Assembly (NCBI GenBank): GCA_002428285.1
Contig: DIVO01000052.1
Span: forward strand, 1-5,400
Length of the DNA stretch: 5,400 nt
Reading direction: 5' to 3'
Origin: Patescibacteria group bacterium UBA6130
GTDB taxonomy: Bacteria; Patescibacteriota; Microgenomatia; UBA12405; UBA6130
Positions within the stretch are counted from its first letter, which is position 1, and every line of letters begins with the position of its first letter. The position numbers and the translations under genes were made by a program. Below, piece after piece: positions 1 through 4,712 of this stretch. The notes beneath the pieces are model-generated. The model was not told where the DNA came from. It ran no database searches and worked only from the letters and a program-made list of their open reading frames with translations.

Positions 1-2
1 CT

Positions 3-47
3 TCATTGCTGACAATATTTATAATGCTTGCGTTTCTACTCAAGTAG
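3..47 (+). CDS. possible 3' end of an upstream gene, hydrophobic C-terminus (partial)
   Basis: The frame entering from the left edge reads SLLTIFIMLAFLLK and ends at a TAG stop. This resembles the end of a membrane segment with a terminal lysine. Only 14 codons are visible, so no family can be named. If it is real, the rplU promoter begins inside this gene and only 17 bases separate its stop from the rplU start. Two other frames are also open across this short stretch (the + frame of rplU and one - strand frame), so the call is tentative. Confidence 0.25.
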   Translation, partial: SLLTIFIMLAFLLK

Positions 48-57
48 CTGGTATAAT
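28..57 (+). promoter_or_regulatory. rplU promoter with extended -10
   Basis: A perfect TATAAT at 52-57 is preceded by TGG, giving an extended -10 (TGnTATAAT). A weak -35-like TTGCGT lies 18 bases upstream. Only 7 bases separate the -10 box from the rplU ATG, so transcription would start at or next to the start codon and the mRNA would be leaderless or nearly so. A second TATAAT at 20-25 lacks a good -35. Confidence 0.55.
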
Positions 58-64
58 TCCAAGT

Positions 65-379
65 ATGAAATCTGCAGTAATAAACCTAAAGGGGCACCAA
101 TATATTGTCAAAGAAAACGAGGAATTTTTTGTGGATCAGCTTAGTATAAAAAAGGGTGGCAAGGTTTCCCCAGATAAAATCTTAGCTATCTACAATGAAT
201 CAAAAAGTTTTTTAGACGAAAAAACCCTTAAAAAAGCAAAAGTGGTACTCGAAGTTATTGAAAATAAAAAGGGTGAAAAAATAAGAGTTTTCACCTATAA
301 ATCTAAATCAAGATATAGAAAAACCAAAGGGTTTAGACCTTCTTTAACAAAAGTTAAAGTTAAAAAAATCGAAAATTAA
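65..379 (+). CDS. rplU: 50S ribosomal protein bL21
   Basis: A structural protein of the large ribosomal subunit that binds 23S rRNA. The 104 residues match the usual length of bL21 (about 103). The N-terminus (MKSAVINLKGHQYIVKENE) follows the family pattern AVIxxGGKQYxVxxGD. The C-terminal half carries the basic RNA-binding stretch IRVFTYKSKSRYRKTKGFRP (residues 73-92), followed by TKVKVKKI, both typical. The frame stays open upstream to the window edge, but this ATG is where the family begins and it lies just behind a strong -10 box, so it is preferred. There is no Shine-Dalgarno sequence. rpmA follows after 27 bases, the classic rplU-rpmA pair, probably cotranscribed. Confidence 0.96.
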   Translation: MKSAVINLKGHQYIVKENEEFFVDQLSIKKGGKVSPDKILAIYNESKSFLDEKTLKKAKVVLEVIENKKGEKIRVFTYKSKSRYRKTKGFRPSLTKVKVKKIEN

Positions 380-406
380 TATAAAAATTATAATTAATAA
401 ATAAAA

Positions 407-652
407 ATGGCACATACCAAAGCAGCAGGAAAAACTAATCAAAAAGCCAATCGACCCGGTAGAAGGTTAGGAGTAAAAATATTTGGTGGAGAACTTGTAA
501 TGCCTGGAAATATTATCGTTCGTCAAGTCGGCAGTAAATTTATCTCCGGAGATGGCACAAAATATGGTAGAGACTTTACGATCTTTGCCCTGAAACAGGG
601 TAGAGTAAAATTCAAACAAAAACAGGGTAAAAAGATTGTCTTGGTGCAGTAA
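407..652 (+). CDS. rpmA: 50S ribosomal protein bL27
   Basis: A large-subunit protein whose N-terminal tail reaches towards the peptidyl-transferase centre and helps position tRNA. The 81 residues fit the family (about 85). Diagnostic segments are MAHTKAAGK at the start, RRLGVKIFGGE (19-29), GNIIVRQVGSKF (34-45) and GRDFTIFALKQGRVKF (54-69). The N-terminus starts directly at MAH, so the cleavable extension of Firmicutes is absent. The stretch normally reading STRNGRDSE is replaced here by KTNQKANRPG, keeping the same spacing to RLGVK. No Shine-Dalgarno sequence precedes the ATG. The 27-base gap after rplU is almost pure A/T and contains a TATAAT (389-394) that could be a secondary promoter, but an operon with rplU is the simpler reading. 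Confidence 0.96.
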   Translation: MAHTKAAGKTNQKANRPGRRLGVKIFGGELVMPGNIIVRQVGSKFISGDGTKYGRDFTIFALKQGRVKFKQKQGKKIVLVQ

Positions 653-703
653 TAATCTTTTACCTATAATTCGTCATAAAAATTGAATATACACCGCTAA
701 CAT

Positions 704-738
704 TTGCGTAATAGCTTTCGTGAAAATAGGATTATAAT
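704..738 (+). promoter_or_regulatory. parB promoter, start-proximal -10
   Basis: TATAAT at 733-738 lies 6 bases before the parB ATG, which would put the transcription start on or next to the A of ATG. An alternative pair is TTGCGT (704-709) and TAGGAT (727-732) with a 17-base spacer, giving a leader of only a few bases. Either way parB would have its own promoter inside the 92-base gap after rpmA, and its mRNA would have little or no leader. Another TATAAT at 665-670 lies further up with no obvious -35. Confidence 0.45.
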
Positions 739-744
739 AATATA

Positions 745-1566
745 ATGTCAGATAAAAAAATTGAACAACTTCCCACAGATTTTCTTGAACCAAATCCTCT
801 TCAACCAAGAGGAGATATAGATAACAATTCCCTCGAAGAACTAAAAAACTCCATCGAAATACACGGAATCATCGAACCTCTTATTGTTGCTAAAACTCCA
901 GCAGGATACCAGATAATTGCTGGTGAAAGAAGATGGAGAGCAGCTAAGCTAATCGGCCTAAAAACAGTTCCTGCGATTATTCATGAAACAACTCCACAGC
1001 AGATGCTTGAAATGGCCATAATAGAAAATTTACAAAGGGAAGATTTAAGCGCTATTGACAGAGCAAGATCATTTCAACGACTAAAAGAAGAATTTAAAAT
1101 TAATTTTAGTGAAATAGCAAAAAGAATGGGTAAAAGTGTTCCTTATGTTGTCAATACAATTCGTCTGCTATCTCTTCCCGATGCACTTAAAGACGGACTG
1201 CTAGGAGGTCTTATCACCGAAGGACATGCAAGAGCTTTGGCTGGAATAAATGACACTAGAGGCATTATTGAAGCCTACAAACAAGTTTTAAGAGAAAAAG
1301 CATCAGTTAGAAGAGCAGAAGAAATTACTAGGGCTTTTAAAGAAAAATTAAACCAAGAAAAAGAGAGCGGGGAAAACGTTAAGATTCCCCAAAAAAGCGA
1401 GCTAGAAAATTTATCCGAACTAATGGAAAAAAAGCTAAAAATTCCTGCGCTTAATGTAAAAATTCATCAGTCAAAAGCTATGACAAAAATTGAATTTAGA
1501 TTAAGAGGAGATAGGATTAAAGGCACAAAGCTAATAGAACAAATTAAAACTATTATTGCTAAGTAA
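745..1566 (+). CDS. parB: ParB/Spo0J-family chromosome partition protein
   Basis: A centromere-binding protein of ParABS-type segregation: it loads on parS sites, spreads as a CTP-dependent clamp and works with the ParA ATPase and SMC. At 273 residues it is a normal size for a chromosomal ParB. Visible in order: LEPNPLQPR (14-22), the start of the ParB N-terminal domain; GERRWRAA (60-67) and ENLQRE (94-99), the two conserved CTP-binding motifs; a helix-turn-helix region (about 121-145, FSEIAKRMGKSVPYVVNTIR) for parS recognition; a charged linker (about 195-220); and a C-terminal dimerisation domain (about 220-273) with a beta-strand then a helix. No parA is next to it; the neighbours are rpmA and convergent lepB. 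The ATG is set by family alignment and the close -10 box. There is no Shine-Dalgarno sequence. Confidence 0.93.
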   Translation: MSDKKIEQLPTDFLEPNPLQPRGDIDNNSLEELKNSIEIHGIIEPLIVAKTPAGYQIIAGERRWRAAKLIGLKTVPAIIHETTPQQMLEMAIIENLQREDLSAIDRARSFQRLKEEFKINFSEIAKRMGKSVPYVVNTIRLLSLPDALKDGLLGGLITEGHARALAGINDTRGIIEAYKQVLREKASVRRAEEITRAFKEKLNQEKESGENVKIPQKSELENLSELMEKKLKIPALNVKIHQSKAMTKIEFRLRGDRIKGTKLIEQIKTIIAK

Positions 1567-1569
1567 TAT

Positions 1570-2127
1570 CTAGTTATTCATCAATCCAAATTTTTCAGGT
1601 GGCCAATATCTCACAAAAGCCTTACCTACAATATCCTCTTTAACGATTGGTCCAAATTCTCTTGAGTCCCTAGAATGAAGACGGTTATCTCCCATTAAAA
1701 TGTAGTATCCACTTGGCACTTCATAAGATTCACCTTCAGTTAGAAAACTGCCTGGATCGGTCTTCACAGAAGTATCTAGGTAATCCTCATTAAGAATATT
1801 GCTGTTTATATAAATCTTTCCATCTAAAACCATTATTTCATCACCTGGGAGAGCAATTACTCTTTTAATATATTCGCATTGATCCTCAGAGCATGCTTCA
1901 CTTTCGGGTGCCTTAAAAACAACTACATCTCCTCTTTCGGGAGTGTCTAAGCGATACGAAATTTTCTCAACAATCAACATTTCTGAATCCTCAAAAGTTG
2001 GAAGCATCGAAGTGCCTTTAATCTTATTCGGCTGGGCAATGAATAGATATCCCAATACAAAAATTGATAGGGCGAAAACAACCGCTTGGATCGAATCAAT
2101 TATGAAATCAAAAATTTTTCTAAACAT
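1570..2127 (-). CDS. lepB: type I signal peptidase
   Basis: A membrane serine protease that removes signal peptides from exported proteins outside the cytoplasmic membrane. The 185 residues match the short Gram-positive type. An N-terminal membrane segment covers about residues 11-31 (short cytoplasmic N-terminus). Box B is GTSMLPTF with nucleophile Ser40; box C is RGDVVVF (65-71); box D is YIKRVIALPGD with general base Lys88; box E is MGDNRLHSRDSREFGPI (145-161). All catalytic elements are intact. A short insert before the Lys carries two cysteines (C79 and C84), which could form a disulfide. The gene converges on parB with 3 bp between the stops. The large secreted hydrolase further upstream on the same strand has a signal peptide and is a plausible substrate, though tRNA-Val lies between them on the other strand. 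There is no Shine-Dalgarno sequence. Confidence 0.95.
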   Translation of the reverse strand: MFRKIFDFIIDSIQAVVFALSIFVLGYLFIAQPNKIKGTSMLPTFEDSEMLIVEKISYRLDTPERGDVVVFKAPESEACSEDQCEYIKRVIALPGDEIMVLDGKIYINSNILNEDYLDTSVKTDPGSFLTEGESYEVPSGYYILMGDNRLHSRDSREFGPIVKEDIVGKAFVRYWPPEKFGLMNN

Positions 2128-2136
2128 TGACTGTTT

Positions 2137-2165
2137 AGTCTATGACTTTTTGGTATAATTTACAA
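2137..2165 (-). promoter_or_regulatory. lepB promoter
   Basis: On the - strand, TTGTAA (2165-2160) and TAGACT (2142-2137) are separated by exactly 17 bases; each matches four of six consensus bases. The -10 lies 9 bases before the lepB ATG, predicting a leader of only about 2-3 bases. The -35 abuts the -10 of the tRNA promoter on the opposite strand, so the two promoters share DNA. The -10 also overlaps a small inverted repeat, GACT-GTTT-AGTC (2129-2140). Confidence 0.45.
2151..2159 (+). promoter_or_regulatory. tRNA-Val promoter, extended -10
   Basis: TGGTATAAT is a perfect extended -10, identical to the one before rplU. Transcription would start near 2166, giving a 5' leader of about 28 bases for RNase P to remove. 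A TTGACT at 2127-2132 is 21 bases upstream, too far for a normal -35; the extended -10 may make it unnecessary. Confidence 0.6.
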
Positions 2166-2193
2166 GTAGTAATAGAGGGCTTAAAGTCAACTT

Positions 2194-2270
2194 GACCGCC
2201 TAGCTCAGCTGGTTAGAGCGCTTCGTTCACATCGAAGAGGTCAGGGGTTCGAATCCCTTGGCGGTCACCA
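2194..2270 (+). tRNA. trnV: tRNA-Val, anticodon CAC
   Basis: A complete 77-base cloverleaf can be folded by eye. The acceptor stem GACCGCC/GGCGGTC has 7 pairs. The D stem is GCTC/GAGC with loop AGCTGGTTA. The anticodon stem CTTCG/CGAAG encloses the loop TTCACAT, so the anticodon is CAC, reading the valine codon GTG. The variable loop is AGGTC. The T stem AGGGG/CCCTT (one G-U pair) holds the loop TTCGAAT. Discriminator A is followed by an encoded CCA. The gene lies on the + strand between two - strand genes, 66 bases from the lepB start and 25 bases from the hydrolase stop. No T-run terminator follows it. Confidence 0.97.
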
Positions 2271-2295
2271 AAAAATTAATATCAATTGAAAATCA

Positions 2296-4674
2296 TCACC
2301 TAACTGCTTCGCTCAAAAGAAGGTCGGCTTCAAATATATCCCCGGAGAGTATTTTTTGGTTAGTGATTAAATCTAAGGCTTGGTTGAGAGATAAAGCATC
2401 CATGAAAACATCTCTATTTTTCTTATTATTTATTTCAATTTTTCTCTCGGCAACATTAATCTTTGCATCAACAAGATTTTTTCTTAAAAAATCAAAATGA
2501 CTTCTGCCTTCAATCCTATTTAAAATTTCCGCCAAAGAATCCATTTGATCAAGAGCAATATTGTATTCTTCGATTTGATCAGGTTTTAATTTATTTCTGA
2601 AATTAGATACCCTTCTCATGGCATTTTTAATTTTTGAGATAGCTGATAATTTTCTATTCCCATCAATTAATTTTTCTGCTTGTTCAATTTCTTTAATCGC
2701 AGACTTTATGTTGCTATCATTATTTATATCTCTTAGGTTATCGCCAATCATGATTAACATATCTGAAGTTCTCATATTAAGCTCGCTATCGAGATAATAA
2801 TTCTTGACTTCACCATCAAATATCTTACCTTTAATTGTGCTCAGTTCATATTTATCATTAAATATCCTCCCAAAAGACAGGTGGAACTCACCATCGCTTA
2901 TACCGGTAATTTTAATATCATATTTCTTGCCATCCTCACGGGGCAAAACAACAAATTGTTCTTGTGGATTATCAGACTCAACGTTATTAACCATCAAAGT
3001 TGCCGGAGATGCTAAGTAAAAAAAGACTTTACTCTCCTCGGATGCGACTAAACTTAAATCAATATCCTCATCTAATAGTAGAGAGAAAACCTTTTCGAGA
3101 CCATACTCATCAGAAATCATATCTCCATGGGACAATTCGAGTTGATGTAAACAGTCTTGACCAAGAAATGAACTTATAAGGGAAACTGTTCCATCCCCTA
3201 AATCGTTCTCCATTCCAATTTCTGAGCCATCTGGCCATAATCCTAAAATAGTATCGAAAATACGCCTTTGATCTAAAACAAGCCACCTGGGAGTATTTAC
3301 ACCTGTATTTCCGGAAAGATAACTAAATATATCAACATCGCCAAGATCTTCATTTAATTCAAAAAGATAATCATTATAAAAGTAATTCTCAGAAACATTT
3401 CTTACCTGACCACCCTTTTTAATAAAATCAAAAGTGGGGGAGATGTCCTTAAGAATCGGTACTTGATCTCTTAAAAAATCAGCATCTGTTGGATAACCAA
3501 CACCTAAAATATTGATCAATAGTCTCATGGCTACATTTTGAATAAAAGGATTGTCGGGTAATTTTCCTCCAGCCAAAGCTTCATATGCCTGAACTACTCC
3601 CTTATTAGGAGAACCAACGGTAATAATTTTGTCAGACTGATTTTTATCGTCATAATTCTGCTTCCATGCTCTCGCTACTAATCCGCCAAGACTATGGCCA
3701 ACAATATCAACTTTTTCTTCTTCAACGTTTTCTTCAATATATTCATCTAGATCAACGGCTATCTCGTCCAAAGGCTTTCTCCAATCGTAATTCCAAACAA
3801 AGTAATCCACTCCCTCTTCCCATCCAAAATACAAAGCAGATTGGGAAAAGTTATCATAACTATCAACCATAGGTGTCATAGTCCAATTGCTATTGCTGTC
3901 GTTATAAAAAAATCCCTCAGTACTCCAACTCGCACCCAAGCCGGGAATTAAAATTAGGGAATTACGATCTGCGTTACCATAAGTCAAGCTAAAATCATCA
4001 AACAATTTTTCTGTTAATCCATTCCAGTGACCACTCCATGCTCCAAATCCTACATCTTTCCCCTGAAGTGGATTACTGTCAACGATTGAAAAGATACTCC
4101 TAAAACCAACATCCTCAGAACATTTAATTGATACATCTATGTTTGCTCCACTTACATTAATGTATAGTTCATACCATTTATTGTTAATTATGTCGCATCC
4201 AACATCGCCTGGATATAGAATATAATTCCACTCCAGACTACCATCTTTGGTTTTGCCCACTCTTATATCGTTTGAATCTGTCCATCCAATTGGTCTTAAA
4301 TCTACGGAATAGAAAGATGAAGCATCCAAGTTAGCTCTAAACATAAGTAACTGATCAACCCCTGAAACACTATGCATTTTTGCATTAATACTGTAATCAA
4401 TTTCATTATTATCATCATTTCTAATAAATATCAAAGAAAGAGTAGATCTAGAGTTGTAACTTGTTCTCAAAGCATGATTGCCTTCTTGGAATTCGTAAAT
4501 ATCCCACGCCCCTTCTTTAACAATCCACCTAGACAAGTCTCCTTCAAAATCTTCTTTGATTGTTTTCTCGGAAGAGTATGCATAGCTTTTCGAGAACATG
4601 AAAAAAATAGTTGTAAAAATCGCGAAGATAGTCAGAGTTAAATTTACTTGATATTTCAAGTTAATTTTATCCAT
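2296..4674 (-). CDS. secreted LCAT/PGAP1-like alpha/beta hydrolase with helical C-terminal tail
   Basis: A probable secreted lipase or acyltransferase-like enzyme of 792 residues. Residues 1-32 form a signal peptide (basic start, hydrophobic core about 11-27, SYA cleavage site after Ala32). Residues about 40-232 look like a concanavalin/LamG-type jelly roll, opening EDFEGDLSRW and closing FDDFSLTYG. Residues about 238-530 form the alpha/beta hydrolase: ILIPGLGASW (241-250) as oxyanion loop, nucleophile Ser328 in VDIVGHSLGGLVARAW, acid Asp494 in GDGTV, and His516 in LSHGD. This order matches the lecithin:cholesterol acyltransferase family, and the triad appears complete. Residues about 545-632 are probably a beta domain, and about 645-792 are charged and helical. 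No C-terminal membrane anchor or LPxTG is seen, so the protein is probably released or held by its accessory domains. The substrate is unknown. The gene is divergent from a glycosyltransferase and ends in TGA. Confidence 0.85.
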   Translation of the reverse strand: MDKINLKYQVNLTLTIFAIFTTIFFMFSKSYAYSSEKTIKEDFEGDLSRWIVKEGAWDIYEFQEGNHALRTSYNSRSTLSLIFIRNDDNNEIDYSINAKMHSVSGVDQLLMFRANLDASSFYSVDLRPIGWTDSNDIRVGKTKDGSLEWNYILYPGDVGCDIINNKWYELYINVSGANIDVSIKCSEDVGFRSIFSIVDSNPLQGKDVGFGAWSGHWNGLTEKLFDDFSLTYGNADRNSLILIPGLGASWSTEGFFYNDSNSNWTMTPMVDSYDNFSQSALYFGWEEGVDYFVWNYDWRKPLDEIAVDLDEYIEENVEEEKVDIVGHSLGGLVARAWKQNYDDKNQSDKIITVGSPNKGVVQAYEALAGGKLPDNPFIQNVAMRLLINILGVGYPTDADFLRDQVPILKDISPTFDFIKKGGQVRNVSENYFYNDYLFELNEDLGDVDIFSYLSGNTGVNTPRWLVLDQRRIFDTILGLWPDGSEIGMENDLGDGTVSLISSFLGQDCLHQLELSHGDMISDEYGLEKVFSLLLDEDIDLSLVASEESKVFFYLASPATLMVNNVESDNPQEQFVVLPREDGKKYDIKITGISDGEFHLSFGRIFNDKYELSTIKGKIFDGEVKNYYLDSELNMRTSDMLIMIGDNLRDINNDSNIKSAIKEIEQAEKLIDGNRKLSAISKIKNAMRRVSNFRNKLKPDQIEEYNIALDQMDSLAEILNRIEGRSHFDFLRKNLVDAKINVAERKIEINNKKNRDVFMDALSLNQALDLITNQKILSGDIFEADLLLSEAVR

Positions 4675-4682
4675 TCCATATT

Positions 4683-4712
4683 AATTTAGTATAATTCTAA
4701 ATATCATGTCAA
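4683..4712 (-). promoter_or_regulatory. promoter of the secreted hydrolase
   Basis: On the - strand a perfect -35, TTGACA (4712-4707), is followed after 18 bases by TAAATT (4688-4683, four of six consensus bases), 8 bases before the hydrolase ATG. An alternative -10, TATACT (4693-4688), fits the consensus better but sits only 13 bases from TTGACA. The -35 overlaps the start codon of the divergent glycosyltransferase. With the 18-base pairing the mRNA would be essentially leaderless. Confidence 0.45.
4690..4695 (+). promoter_or_regulatory. -10 box of the glycosyltransferase gene
   Basis: A perfect TATAAT lies 10 bases before the glycosyltransferase ATG, predicting a leader of about 3-4 bases. 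No good -35 is seen at 16-18 bases upstream, where the sequence is the start of the hydrolase gene on the other strand. The box overlaps the alternative - strand -10 (TATACT), so the two genes share one very short promoter region. Confidence 0.45.

Noticed and set aside
2..64. The rplU frame stays open upstream of its ATG to the window edge (an N-terminal extension of at least 21 codons).
   Set aside because: bL21 begins at this ATG in the family alignment and the length is already normal. A -10 box lies within the supposed extension.
2129..2140. Inverted repeat GACT-GTTT-AGTC over the lepB -10, as a possible operator.
   Set aside because: Four-base arms are too short to support a regulator site without conservation data.
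1943..2158. A 71-codon + strand open frame over the 5' part of lepB.
   Set aside because: It is antisense to a fully conserved signal peptidase sequence and shows no recognisable protein features.
2186..2196. Inverted repeat GTCAA-C-TTGAC overlapping the 5' end of tRNA-Val.
   Set aside because: Arms of 5 bases around one base are common by chance, and the right arm is fixed by the tRNA acceptor stem.
2258..2500. An 80-codon + strand open frame starting in the tRNA-Val gene.
   Set aside because: It starts inside the tRNA T arm and runs antisense to the hydrolase C-terminus; its hydrophobic tail arises from the helical Lys/Glu-rich coding on the other strand.
2804..3019. A 71-codon + strand open frame inside the hydrolase gene.
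   Set aside because: It is antisense to the continuous 792-codon gene, with no start signal or family resemblance.
3666..3872. A 68-codon + strand open frame opposite the nucleophile region of the hydrolase.
   Set aside because: The opposite strand encodes the conserved GHSLGG motif; this frame is its shadow.
4372..4641. An 89-codon + strand open frame opposite the hydrolase N-terminus.
   Set aside because: It is antisense to the signal peptide and N-terminal domain and carries no protein motif.
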